A stretch of 64,000 nt of DNA, from NCBI GenBank assembly GCA_937946835.1, contig CALFAV010000030.1, positions 1 to 64,000 of the forward strand, read 5' to 3'. Position numbers and translations under genes: made by a program. This DNA is from an uncultured Verrucomicrobiae bacterium (GTDB lineage: Bacteria; Verrucomicrobiota; Verrucomicrobiia; Limisphaerales; J093). This document shows positions 1-8,790 of this stretch, piece after piece (position 1 is the stretch's first letter; the number at the start of each line of letters is the position of its first letter). Below the pieces are notes generated by a model. That model had not been told where the DNA came from. It made no database searches and saw nothing but the letters and a program-made list of their open reading frames with translations.

Positions 1-113
1 GCTGAGCATGGCGTCAAGGTACCGGGGCGGGAATGGCCTGTCCAGCGAGTTTGTCAGCCGGGGATGGGCATCAGGTTGGCTTGGGCGTAAGGCGCTTTGC
101 CACCACCACCGGG

Positions 114-190
114 CTGCGGTGGAACGCGGCCCTCCCGGGGAAAGCGCCAGCAAGTTGGCGCGCTCCAAAGGCTGGCGCCCGGCCCGGCGG
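114..190 (+). repeat. Copy of dispersed GC-rich repeat, module B
   Basis: This lies in the 256-base stretch before the 3' end of recG, where I see no gene. The segment 137-187 (GGGGAAAGCGCC, then AGGCTGGCGCCCGG) matches 34247-34297 base for base over most of its length. Weaker copies lie at 2635-2680 and, inverted, at 33980-34022. The rest of 1-256 holds nothing else I can support. An ATG on the minus strand at 9-7 could open a gene running off the left edge, but only three codons are visible. Confidence 0.6.
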
Positions 191-256
191 AAACGGCCAC
201 GACGCAGAGTCGCCCTGTCCCGGGCCTTCGGCGTGCGCGAAACGGCCCCCCGAATG

Positions 257-2359
257 CTACCCGATAGTCGTCCCCTGGCCGGGCGGTTTCGGCGCCTCAT
301 CGGCAGCCACGGAGACGACCGCTCCGGCCGACGGTGGCGTCCCGCCCGGCGGTGGGCCGGTTTCCCGGGCCAACCAGTCCCGCGCCAGCGCGCGGGCTTG
401 TTCGATCAGGGCCAAATCGGTCTCCAACTCGCCGAACCGAAACGCGGGCGCGCCGCTTTGCGCCTGGCCCAGGAGTTCCCCCGGTCCGCGCAGGCGCAGG
501 TCCGCCTCGGCGATGCGGAAGCCGTCGGTGGTTTCCTCCAGCACCCGCAATCGCTCGCGGGCCTCGGCGGTGCGGGCGGCGGCGACCAGGATGCAGTAGG
601 CCGGGTGGGGACTGCGGGCCACGCGCCCGCGCAACTGGTGCAATTGCGCCAGGCCGAAGCTCTCGGCGTTCTCGATCACCATCACGTTGGCGTTGGGCAC
701 GTCCACGCCCACCTCGACCACCGAGGTGCACACCAACGCCTGCACGCGATTGGCCCGGAATTCTGCCATCACCCGCGCCTTGTCCTCGGCGCTCAAGCGC
801 CCGTGCAGCAAGCCCACCCGGTGCGGCGCCAGCGCGGCGCGCAGTCGCTCGCACTCGGTCAACACCGCCTTCAGTCCGGCGACCGGGTCCGTTTCCTCCA
901 GGCGCGGGTACACGATGAAGGCCTGCCGGCCCCGGGCCAGTTGCGCGCGGACAAATTCCCACACCCGGGGCAGGCGCTCGGCGCCGCGCACAAAGGTCCG
1001 CAGCACCCCGCGACCCGCCGGCAGGGCGTCAATCACCGACACGTCCAGGTCGCCGTACAAGGTCAGCCCCAGCGTGCGCGGGATGGGTGTGGCGGTCATG
1101 ACCAGCAGGTGCGGATATCGCCCCTTGCGAACCAGTTGCTTGCGCTGGGCCACGCCGAACTTGTGCTGCTCGTCAATGATCACCAGCCCCAGCCGTTCGG
1201 GGTCGTAACCCGGTTCCAGCAGCGCGTGGGTGCCCACCGTGAGCGTGGGGGCGGGGGTGACTCCGGGCAGCCCCGGGCCGGGCGACGCGCCTTCCGCGGT
1301 CTTGCGCCCGCCGGTGCGCAACGCCACGGGGATGCCCAGCGGCGCAAACCAGGCCCGGAACCGCTCGAACTGCTGCGCGGCCAGCACCTCGGTCGGCGCC
1401 ATGAAGGCCACGTCCCCGCCGCTTTCCAGGGCCATGAGCGCGGCGCACGCGGCCACGACGGTTTTGCCCGAGCCCACGTCCCCTTGCAGCAGCCGCCGCA
1501 TGGGATGCGGCCCGGCCAGGTCGGCGCGGATTTCCCGCAACACGCGCGTCTGGGCCGGGGTGAGCGGGAAGCCCAGGCGCGCCAGAAACGGCCGCATCCA
1601 GCGGTTGTCCCCGGCGCAGGGCAGGGCGGCGGCGCGGGTTTGCAGGGTGTGGCGGCGGCGCTGGAGGCGCAGTTGCAGCTCGAAGTACTCGTCCAGGGCC
1701 AGGCGCCGCCGGGCCGCCTCGGCGTCACCGTCCTGCTCGGGAAAATGCAGGAGTTGCAGCGCGCGCGCGCGGCTCAGGCCCGTGGCGGTGGTCACCGGCG
1801 GCCAGGGATCGGGCACCTGGGCTCCGGCCAGACGCAGTGCCCGCCAGACCAGTCCGCGCAGGACGCGCTGGGTCAGACCGGCCGTGAGCGGGTACACCGG
1901 CACGAGGCGGCCGACGTGGATTGAACGGTCCACGTCGCCCTCGACCACCTCCGTTTCCGGATGATCCATCGTGGGGGGCTTGAGGGAACGGACCTTGCCG
2001 AAGACCACCAGTTCGTCGCCGACATGGAAGTGTTCCTCCAGAAACGGCAGGTTCCACCAGCGACAGTGCAGCCGGCCGGTGCCGTCCTCGAGGATCAGCT
2101 CGAAAAGCGAGCGGGTGCCGCGCCTCCAGCGCTTGACGCCCGCGGCCACGACGCGCCCGATGGTGAGGGCGGACTCGCCGGCGGTCAGTTCACGGATGGG
2201 GTGGAAATGGCGGCGGTCCTCGTAACGGCGGGGCCGGTGGTGCAGCAGGTCCGCCACAGTCCGCAGGCCCAACTGGGCCAGGAGCGCCGCGCGTTCGGGT
2301 CCCACGCCCCCCAGCACGGTGACGGGCTGCTCGAGGATGGAGGCGGGCGGTGCGGGCAC
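257..2359 (-). CDS. recG: ATP-dependent DNA helicase RecG
   Basis: RecG drives branch migration and reversal of stalled replication forks. Counting from a GTG at 2359 (about 700 residues, the usual RecG length), the start of the family is recognisable in 'LEQPVTVLGGVGPERA', followed by the wedge/OB domain. Next come Walker A GDVGSGKT near residue 293, the DEQH box near 396, 'MTATPIPRTL' and the helicase C motifs including 'QLHQLRGRVARS' near 570. The frame stays open upstream to an ATG at 2653. That extra stretch is proline/glycine-rich and consists of the dispersed intergenic repeat, so I reject it as coding. The last 35 or so residues after the helicase core form a low-complexity tail (GPPPGGTPP) that also coincides with the repeat core. 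No clear ribosome binding site precedes the GTG, so the exact start is uncertain. Confidence 0.92.
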   Translation of the reverse strand: MPAPPASILEQPVTVLGGVGPERAALLAQLGLRTVADLLHHRPRRYEDRRHFHPIRELTAGESALTIGRVVAAGVKRWRRGTRSLFELILEDGTGRLHCRWWNLPFLEEHFHVGDELVVFGKVRSLKPPTMDHPETEVVEGDVDRSIHVGRLVPVYPLTAGLTQRVLRGLVWRALRLAGAQVPDPWPPVTTATGLSRARALQLLHFPEQDGDAEAARRRLALDEYFELQLRLQRRRHTLQTRAAALPCAGDNRWMRPFLARLGFPLTPAQTRVLREIRADLAGPHPMRRLLQGDVGSGKTVVAACAALMALESGGDVAFMAPTEVLAAQQFERFRAWFAPLGIPVALRTGGRKTAEGASPGPGLPGVTPAPTLTVGTHALLEPGYDPERLGLVIIDEQHKFGVAQRKQLVRKGRYPHLLVMTATPIPRTLGLTLYGDLDVSVIDALPAGRGVLRTFVRGAERLPRVWEFVRAQLARGRQAFIVYPRLEETDPVAGLKAVLTECERLRAALAPHRVGLLHGRLSAEDKARVMAEFRANRVQALVCTSVVEVGVDVPNANVMVIENAESFGLAQLHQLRGRVARSPHPAYCILVAAARTAEARERLRVLEETTDGFRIAEADLRLRGPGELLGQAQSGAPAFRFGELETDLALIEQARALARDWLARETGPPPGGTPPSAGAVVSVAADEAPKPPGQGTTIG
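332..349. repeat. Repeat core inside the recG 3' end
   Basis: GGCGTCCCGCCCGGCGG here is the same palindromic core found in the intergenic repeat at 34056-34073 and 34197-34212. It encodes part of the non-conserved C-terminal tail of RecG. This suggests that a repeat copy was captured by the reading frame or inserted into the end of the gene. Confidence 0.5.
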
Positions 2360-2752
2360 GCCCGGCTTATAGCGGGGAGTCGTAGGCGCGCCAAGGGCGG
2401 GCTCCAACGGTGCGGGGTGATTGAAATCGAGAGACCTCCCAGCGGTCGCGGGTCCGACCGGCGCAGGGATCGCCGGCACCGCGGTGTCTCGCCCCGGCCG
2501 GCCCTTTGAGCCAAAGACCGGCAAACAGGTGGCGCCACCGAACCAACCGGGGCCGCGCGGGTGTCGCGGCCCGGGTATCCCGCCGGGCGGGTGGCCCGGC
2601 TCCACGGCAGGCGGGCCGCCTGCCATTACGCGCAAGCGGCCGCAAGCGGCCACACTCCAAACGCTGGCGCGCCAGCGGGGACGGGAGGCAACCGCCGACG
2701 GGTGCGGCCGGCGTGCCCAGCAGGGCCTCGCGGGGTCCGCCCAAAAAAGCTT
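2360..2752. repeat. Composite palindromic repeat between recG and the metal ATPase gene
   Basis: This is a non-coding stretch of about 390 bases. GGCACCGCGGTGTC at 2475-2488 is identical to 34111-34124. The reverse complement of 2571-2625 (TGCCGTGGAGCCGGGC, then CCCGCCCGGCGGGA, then CCCGGG) aligns through its whole length with 34030-34080. The segment 2635-2680 matches module B (CACTCCAAACGCTGGCGC). The modules occur in different order and orientation from the copy at 33960-34310, so this is a mosaic rather than one fixed element. No promoter or gene is evident. Confidence 0.6.
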
Positions 2753-4843
2753 TCAGGCCGGCTGCGCCACCGGAGCCGGGGTTGGCGAGGGTGTTGTACC
2801 GGAGCCAGTGGCCGGGGCGGCGGGCGCCTGGAACGGCTCCAGTTCTTCGCCCTCGCGCACCAGGCGGGCGCTGTTGAAGACCACGATGAGCGAGCCGGCG
2901 TTGTGCATGATCGCCGCCAGGATGGGGTTGATGTAGCCGAAGGCGGCCAGGGTCAGCCCGCCGATGATGAAGAACACCCCGAAGAGGAAGTTTTGGTTGA
3001 TCACGTTGCGGGTCAGGCGCGAGAGCCGCACCAGGAAGGGCAGCCGGCGGAGGTCGTTGTTCATGAGCGCAATGGTCGCGCTGTGGATGGCCACCTCGCT
3101 GCCGGCCGCGCCCATCGCGATGCCCATGTCGCCGGCGGCCAGGGCCGGGGCGTCATTGACGCCGTCGCCCACCACGGCCACGCGGTAGCCCTTGGCGCGC
3201 ATCTGGCGGACGAACTCGACCTTGTCCTGGGGCAGGCACTCGGCCATGACCTCCTCGCACCCAATTTCGCGCGCCACGCGGGCGGCCACGGGCTGGCGGT
3301 CGCCGGAAACCATCGCGATGCGGCGCACCCCGCTCTGGAGCAGATCGGCGAGCGCGCCCTTGGCTTCGGGGCGGGTCTGGTCGCGCAGGCCGATCCAGCC
3401 CAGGTAGCGGCCGTCGCGGGCGACGTGGATGAGGCTGAAGCCCTCGGTTTCGTTCAGGTCCACGTGGCGGTCCAGGTCCTCGGTGATGCCGCTGTCGCGC
3501 AGCCACTGGGCGCGGCCGATCACCACCTCGGCGCCGTCCACCCGGGCGCGGATGCCGCGGCCGGCGGTTTCCTTGAAGTTTTGGGGCTCCACCAGCGGCA
3601 GCCCCACCTCTTGGGCCAGTTCGGCCAGGGCCTTGGCGGTGGGATGGTTGCTGTATTTCTCGGCGGAGGCGGCCAGGCGGAGCAGTTCGGCGGGTTTGGT
3701 GTCGCCCACCGGGGCGAGGCGGCTGACCGCCAGCCGGCCGGTGGTGAGGGTGCCGGTTTTGTCGAAGATGAAGGCGTTGATGCGGGCGGCCAGTTCGATG
3801 TCGGCGACGTTTTTGATGAGGATGCCCAGGCGCGCGGCGGCGGACAGCGCGGCCACCATGGCGGTGGGGGAGGCGAGGATGAAGGCGCAGGGGCAGGCCA
3901 CCACCAGCACGGAGATGACGCGGTTGAGGTCGTGGGTGAAGGCCCAGACCAGCGCGCCCAGGACCAGCACGAAGGGGGTGTAATAGACCATGTACTGGTC
4001 CACGATGCGCATGAAGGGCAGCTTGGTTTTTTCGGCGGCGAGGATCAGCTCACGCACCCGGCCCAGGGTGGTGTCTTCCCCGGCCTTGGTGACGCGCACC
4101 TCGAGCACGCCGGTCAGGTTCTGGGTGCCGGCGAAGACCTGGTCGCCGGGCTTTTTGTCCACCGGCAGCGATTCGCCGGTGATGGTGGCCTGGTTGAAGG
4201 AGCCTTCGCCGCTGAGGATGAGGCCGTCGGCCGCCACATTGTCGCCGGGGCGGATGCGGATGACGTCGCCCACCCTGAGTTCGGCCACGGGCACTTCCTC
4301 CTCGGTGCCGTCGGCGCGCACGCGGCGGGCCTTGGTGGGGGTGAGTTTGATGAGCGACTCGATCGAGGCCCGGGCCCCGGCGGCGGTGCGGGTCTCGATG
4401 ATTTCGCCCATGAGCATGAAAAAGGCGACGATGCCGGCGGTTTGGTAGTCGCCCACCCCGTAGGCGAAGCCCTCGGCGCTGCCCAGGGCGGCGGCGCCCT
4501 TGCCGAAGGAGGCAAGCACGGCGATGGCGACCAGTTCGTTGATGCTGAGAATGCCGCGGCTGAGGTCCTTGACGGCGGTGCGGATGATCGGCGCGCCCAG
4601 GATGAGGGCGCCGATCATGGCGCTGGCGCTGGCCACGAGGCGACCGCCGTCGAAGAGCCAGTTCACCAGGAAGGAGTTTACGATGAACATCATCCCGACC
4701 AGCGTCTGGGTGAGGTGCACCGGGATGTGCTCGTGGTCGTGGCCGCACGTGGCGCAGGACTCGCCCTCGGCATGGTGGTGGGGCCTGGCGTCGTGCCGAT
4801 GGGGGGTGTGTTCCTGTCGGGAAAGCAACGAGGTGACTTGCAT
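2753..4843 (-). CDS. P1B-type heavy-metal-translocating ATPase
   Basis: This 696-residue inner-membrane pump exports a transition metal ion using ATP. The N-terminus is His-rich with a CxxC at residues 30-33 and no full HMA domain. Then come transmembrane helices, TGES (about 225), the intramembrane metal motif CPC (about 318, in 'VVACPCAFILASP'), the phosphorylation motif DKTGTLT (about 359), the P1B marker HP ('SNHPTAKAL', about 400) and GDGVNDAPALA (about 558). The last helices contain 'MHNAGSLIVVFNSARL', which fits neither the classical Cu signature nor the Zn/Cd one and partly recalls the HEGxT motif of P1B-4 pumps, so the metal cannot be named. It is the last gene of the SPFH operon, 12 bases after hflK. 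Confidence 0.92.
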   Translation of the reverse strand: MQVTSLLSRQEHTPHRHDARPHHHAEGESCATCGHDHEHIPVHLTQTLVGMMFIVNSFLVNWLFDGGRLVASASAMIGALILGAPIIRTAVKDLSRGILSINELVAIAVLASFGKGAAALGSAEGFAYGVGDYQTAGIVAFFMLMGEIIETRTAAGARASIESLIKLTPTKARRVRADGTEEEVPVAELRVGDVIRIRPGDNVAADGLILSGEGSFNQATITGESLPVDKKPGDQVFAGTQNLTGVLEVRVTKAGEDTTLGRVRELILAAEKTKLPFMRIVDQYMVYYTPFVLVLGALVWAFTHDLNRVISVLVVACPCAFILASPTAMVAALSAAARLGILIKNVADIELAARINAFIFDKTGTLTTGRLAVSRLAPVGDTKPAELLRLAASAEKYSNHPTAKALAELAQEVGLPLVEPQNFKETAGRGIRARVDGAEVVIGRAQWLRDSGITEDLDRHVDLNETEGFSLIHVARDGRYLGWIGLRDQTRPEAKGALADLLQSGVRRIAMVSGDRQPVAARVAREIGCEEVMAECLPQDKVEFVRQMRAKGYRVAVVGDGVNDAPALAAGDMGIAMGAAGSEVAIHSATIALMNNDLRRLPFLVRLSRLTRNVINQNFLFGVFFIIGGLTLAAFGYINPILAAIMHNAGSLIVVFNSARLVREGEELEPFQAPAAPATGSGTTPSPTPAPVAQPA

Positions 4844-4855
4844 GGCGGGCAGGGG

Positions 4856-5977
4856 TTAACGGCTGGCGGGGGCCTCGCGCCGGATCGGCTCGCGGCTGAG
4901 CTGGAGGCGCAGTTCGCGGGACTGCCCCTCCGGCCGCTCGGGCAGGAAGAACTTTTCCTGGACGTTGGTCATGATCCGGGAGAGGCGGGCGGCCAGGAGC
5001 CGCTGGCGGAACAACTCCGGATTTTTCCGATACTCGGGCAACTGGTCCTGGAAGGCGCGCGCCTCGGCGGCGATGGCGGTGACGAGGCGGTTGCTGGCGC
5101 CGGCCGCGCGGGCCAGGATGGCCTGCGCCTCGCCGAGCGCCCGGGTGGTGACCTGGTCCTGATAACCGAGCGCATCGCTGATCTTGCGGCTCCGCTCCTG
5201 CTCGGCGGAGTTGACCTCTTCAAAGGCGGCGCGGACATCCACCGGGGTTTTGGTTTCCACGTCACTGGGTTCGAGGGTGATGCCCAAGTCGGCCTGGGCG
5301 ATGAGCTGGCGCACGCGTTCGAGCACCAGGTCGCGGAAGCCGGCCTTGTCCTTGTACAACGCGGCGTCGGCGCTCATCCGGGCCGAGGCGTAGAGGATGG
5401 CGTTGTTCAGGAGGTTGGTCAGCAACGTGGGTGCGTGGGCAAAGCCGAAGACGTAGCGCACCGGGTCGGTGATGCGGTACTTCACCGTGGCGCGCACGTG
5501 AATGATGTTGCCGTCGCCGGTGAGGGTGTAGCCGTCGGCCTCGGGGCGGAGGATGCCCTGGGGCGAGGGTTCCTGGCCCAGGGCCTCCATTTCGGGGGTC
5601 GTGGCGTGCCAGCCGGCGGTGGAGGTCACGGTCTGAATTTCGCCGATGGGGATGCGCACCACCTCGTTGATCGGGTAGGGCCAGGCCCAGTGCCAACCGG
5701 GTTTTTTGAGTTGCTCCGGTCCGGTGCCCACCGGCCGGCCGAACTGGAGCACGATGGCCAGTTGGTTGGGCTGGACCACGAACATGCCCGAGCACAGAAA
5801 CACCAGGACCAGGCCGGCCATGAGGAACTTGACGATCTTGAAGCTGGTGCTGAAGGCCTCGGCCAGCGCCTGGGAACTGGCGTCGTCCGCCCCGGCCGAA
5901 ACCGGCGGGACCGGGGGCGGGGGCGGGGGTGCTCCAACGGGGGGCAGGGACGGCGCGCTCATGGCGGAGTCTCCCAT
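4856..5977 (-). CDS. hflK: SPFH/band-7 protein, HflK-like
   Basis: This 373-residue membrane-anchored SPFH protein has a proline-rich cytoplasmic N-terminus, as HflK has (run of prolines at 16-25). One transmembrane segment lies at about 47-67 and starts the SPFH domain ('FVVQPNQLAIVLQFGRP'). A coiled-coil rich C-terminal half follows ('EVNSAEQERSRKISDA...'). In Enterobacteria HflK and HflC form a periplasmic cage around FtsH and modulate its proteolysis. No ftsH lies nearby. The start ATG shares a base with the hflC stop (TGATG at 5979-5975), indicating translational coupling. An alternative ATG five codons in is possible. Confidence 0.85.
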   Translation of the reverse strand: MGDSAMSAPSLPPVGAPPPPPPVPPVSAGADDASSQALAEAFSTSFKIVKFLMAGLVLVFLCSGMFVVQPNQLAIVLQFGRPVGTGPEQLKKPGWHWAWPYPINEVVRIPIGEIQTVTSTAGWHATTPEMEALGQEPSPQGILRPEADGYTLTGDGNIIHVRATVKYRITDPVRYVFGFAHAPTLLTNLLNNAILYASARMSADAALYKDKAGFRDLVLERVRQLIAQADLGITLEPSDVETKTPVDVRAAFEEVNSAEQERSRKISDALGYQDQVTTRALGEAQAILARAAGASNRLVTAIAAEARAFQDQLPEYRKNPELFRQRLLAARLSRIMTNVQEKFFLPERPEGQSRELRLQLSREPIRREAPASR

Positions 5978-6876
5978 CAGTTGCCGGGCGCGGGTTGGGT
6001 GGCCGAGTTCTGGAGCAGGTCAAACGGCGGCGTGCGCGGGTCCAGCACCAGCGTGGCGCGCTCCTTGAGCGACTGCTCCAGGGCATCCAATTTGAGGAGG
6101 TACACCGCCAGTTGCGGGTCCTGCTCGAAGGTCTTGAGCAGGGCGGCGGCGCTGGCCTCGGCCTCGCCGAGGATTTTGCGGGCCTGCCCCTCGGCCTCGG
6201 CCAGGATTTCCTCCCGGCGCCGGTCGGCCTCCGAGCGGATGCGGATGGACTCGCGTTCGCCCTCGCCCTGGAATTGCTTCACCAGGCGCTCGCGCTCGGC
6301 CTTCATGCGGTCAAAGACCTTGGTGGTGATGCTTTCGGGCAGGCCGATTTGTTTGATGCCCAGGAGCACGATTTCGACGCCGAAGTTGGCGGTGGCGCGG
6401 CGGATTTCCTGCAGCATCTCCGCCTCGATCTGGTCAAAGCGCAGCGATTGGGGGTCCACCGAGATGAAATCGGCCAGGGGATGGTTGCCCACGGTGTTGT
6501 TCTTGGCGGTGCGGAGCTGGATTTCGAGGTTGCGCTCGGCTTCGGCGAGGTTGTCGCCGAACAGTTCGAGGAATTGGCGCGGGTCCTTCACCCGCCAGCC
6601 CAGAAACACGTCAATCACGATGAGGCGGCCGTCGGCGGTGGTGGTCTGCTCGTACTTCTTTTCGAGGTTGCGGATGCGGTTGTCGTACCGGTGGACGTTT
6701 TGAATGGGCCAGGGCAGCCGGAAATACAGGCCGGGCTGATCCAGGCTGCGGGTGTACCGGCCGAGGGTGGTCACGATCACCACCTCGGTCTGCCGCACCT
6801 GAAAGGCGAAGAGCAGGGCGGCAAAGATCAACACCACCAGCGCACCGGTGGCCAGGGTGACGGGATTGCGTTTCAT
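5977..6876 (-). CDS. hflC: SPFH/band-7 protein, HflC-like
   Basis: This 299-residue protein has one N-terminal membrane anchor (about 8-25) and the SPFH opening 'FAFQVRQTEVVIVTTLGRY'. 'GLYFRLPWPIQNVHRYDNR' and 'VIDVFLGWRVKDPRQF' are close to HflC. A charged coiled coil follows ('AERERLVKQFQGEGERESIR', about 205-260). It is expected to pair with the HflK-like product encoded immediately downstream. It lies 26 bases after the polytopic SPFH gene and overlaps hflK by one base. Confidence 0.87.
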   Translation of the reverse strand: MKRNPVTLATGALVVLIFAALLFAFQVRQTEVVIVTTLGRYTRSLDQPGLYFRLPWPIQNVHRYDNRIRNLEKKYEQTTTADGRLIVIDVFLGWRVKDPRQFLELFGDNLAEAERNLEIQLRTAKNNTVGNHPLADFISVDPQSLRFDQIEAEMLQEIRRATANFGVEIVLLGIKQIGLPESITTKVFDRMKAERERLVKQFQGEGERESIRIRSEADRRREEILAEAEGQARKILGEAEASAAALLKTFEQDPQLAVYLLKLDALEQSLKERATLVLDPRTPPFDLLQNSATQPAPGN

Positions 6877-6902
6877 GACGGGTTCAGCGGTGTGGGGTCG
6901 GA

Positions 6903-8786
6903 TCAGCGGCTCGGGCTCGACGCGGCGGGTAACGTCACGTCGAGCAAATCCTGACGGATACGGTCCTCCAGATTGAAGTTGACCACCTCATGGGTGTTGC
7001 TGGGCACGATCACGTACTTGCGCGTCGGGGCAATGGCGCGACTGACGGTGTCCAGATAAGTGCGCAGCCGGTACACCTCGGGCGAGGCCCGGAAGGCGAG
7101 GATTTGATTGGTGAACCGCGCGGCGGTGCCCGCGGACAGCGCGGTCAAGCGGGCACGGTAGGCCTCCGCTTCGTTGACCCGGCGCGCGGCCTCGGCCTGG
7201 GCCAGAGGGACGCGCTCGGCGGCGTACGCCTGGGCCAGGTAATTGGTGGCCTCGCGTTCCTGGAGGGCGCCCAGCACGCGCTCAAAATCGCCGGCGATCT
7301 TCACCGGCGGGTGAATGCCGGGCAGGCCCACAAACAGGACCCGCACGCCCAACTGGAGCGCATCCGCCCGGGCCTGGAGGCGTTGGCGCAGTTCCTCGCT
7401 GGCGGCCCGGCGCCCGCGGCCCATGATTTCGTTGAAGTCCACGTTCACCAGGTAGCGCGTGACCTCGCGTTGGGCCAGAAACTGCAGGAGCTTGCCCGCG
7501 TCGGTATGGCCGTAGGCGAAGGCCCGCAGGTCGGCAATCTGGTACTGCACCGGCATGTTCACCGACAGGAGGTTGACCGGCACGACCTGCTCGCCCTCCG
7601 GCGCGCCGGGGCCGGGGGCGCGCGCCTCGCCGCTGGCCACGATGAGGTTGAATTCCTCCTTGGCGTGCGGCTTGGTCCATAGCAGTACGCGTTGCTCCTC
7701 GAATTCCCGGTCCGCGACCAGGCCGATGGTGAAGTGTTGCACCCGCTCGGTCAGATACCGCTGCACGCGGTCCACCGGCCAGGGCCATTTCAGGTGCGGG
7801 CCGGGGCCGAGCACCTCGCGCCCGGACACCGGCCGGCCCCAGCGCAGCAGCAGGGCCTGCTCGCCGGGCTCCAGGAACACAACACAGGTGGACAGCAGCA
7901 AAATGCTCAGTTGCCCCAGCACCAACCAGACGAACGCCCGCTCCAGGAAGCGGTAAAACCACGTCTGCGACACCTTGAACCCGAACTGGTAGTCCAGCGC
8001 CTGGGCGGCGGTGGTGATCAGACCGCCGGGCTGGCTGAGCACCCCCACCAGCCGGCTTTCGTAAAGGGGCCGCACGAGCTGGTCCTTGACCCGCGGCCGG
8101 TAAATCTCCAGCACCAGGGTGATCAGGTTCTCCGCCGCCACCAGCGCCAGCAGGCCCACCAGCACCCGCGCCGCGTAGAAATCCACCCGCGGGTAGCCCG
8201 CCCAACCGGCCGCCTCCACCGCGCCGGTCACCACGCACAACAGCGAGCCGAGCAACAGATAAGCCGCCTGGGGCCGGAGATAGGGCTGTTGTTGCAGCCG
8301 CGCCAGCACGGCCGAGTACTTGCCCACCTGGAAATAAATCAGCGCCAGCAGGCCGTACAGCGTCAGGGCCACCGTGGCCTGCTCGACCGTGGCCGGGCGG
8401 TCCTGCGCCACCCACGGCCACAGGAAATACACCGCGGCCGCCTGGCCCAACAGCAGCAGGATCGAAAACGCGGGCACGAAGAACTTCTCGAACTGCTCGC
8501 GCGCGCGCCGGGCGGGGAACAGCTCCGCCGCGGGTGTGGTGAAGAGCGAAGCACTGCTGGCGCTCTTGCGCAGTTCGTCCAATTCGAGCTGTTCCAGCCG
8601 CTCGCGCTCGACCAGGCGCATCTGGAAGTACGCGACCAGGGCCACCAAAAACCCCATCCCGATGAACACGGCCGCCGCGATCCCGGTGGCCGAGTGGGCG
8701 TAGCGCGCCAGGAACACCGCCACCACCGTCAGCACCAGCAGCAGCACCCAGTTGATCAGTCCTTTGGTGGAGACGCTTTGTTCCAT
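6903..8786 (-). CDS. Polytopic membrane protein with C-terminal SPFH domain
   Basis: This 627-residue protein is unlike ordinary HflK. About six hydrophobic segments occupy residues 10-230. A further membrane anchor at about 285-305 then opens an SPFH domain ('CVVFLEPGEQALLLRWGRP', 'GPHLKWPWPVDRVQRY') and a long helical C-terminal part ('AAERVPLAQAEAARRVNEAE'). It could be a scaffold holding a membrane partner inside an HflKC-like cage; that is inference. It starts 4 bases after the permease stop and precedes hflC, so the operon carries three consecutive SPFH genes. I do not recognise a named family for the whole architecture. Confidence 0.8.
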   Translation of the reverse strand: MEQSVSTKGLINWVLLLVLTVVAVFLARYAHSATGIAAAVFIGMGFLVALVAYFQMRLVERERLEQLELDELRKSASSASLFTTPAAELFPARRAREQFEKFFVPAFSILLLLGQAAAVYFLWPWVAQDRPATVEQATVALTLYGLLALIYFQVGKYSAVLARLQQQPYLRPQAAYLLLGSLLCVVTGAVEAAGWAGYPRVDFYAARVLVGLLALVAAENLITLVLEIYRPRVKDQLVRPLYESRLVGVLSQPGGLITTAAQALDYQFGFKVSQTWFYRFLERAFVWLVLGQLSILLLSTCVVFLEPGEQALLLRWGRPVSGREVLGPGPHLKWPWPVDRVQRYLTERVQHFTIGLVADREFEEQRVLLWTKPHAKEEFNLIVASGEARAPGPGAPEGEQVVPVNLLSVNMPVQYQIADLRAFAYGHTDAGKLLQFLAQREVTRYLVNVDFNEIMGRGRRAASEELRQRLQARADALQLGVRVLFVGLPGIHPPVKIAGDFERVLGALQEREATNYLAQAYAAERVPLAQAEAARRVNEAEAYRARLTALSAGTAARFTNQILAFRASPEVYRLRTYLDTVSRAIAPTRKYVIVPSNTHEVVNFNLEDRIRQDLLDVTLPAASSPSR

Positions 8787-8790
8787 GACA

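Noticed and set aside
1-9. Start of a minus-strand gene at the left edge (ATG at 9-7)
   Set aside because: Only three codons are visible, so nothing can be concluded.
2360-2653. N-terminal extension of RecG to an ATG at 2653
   Set aside because: The extension translates the palindromic intergenic repeat and has no similarity to RecG. A GTG at 2359 gives the normal length.
2561-6703. A plus-strand open frame of 1380 codons opposite the metal ATPase, hflK and hflC genes
   Set aside because: It runs antisense to three clearly recognisable proteins and its translation is low-complexity His/Gly/Asp-rich. Long antisense frames are expected in such GC-rich DNA.
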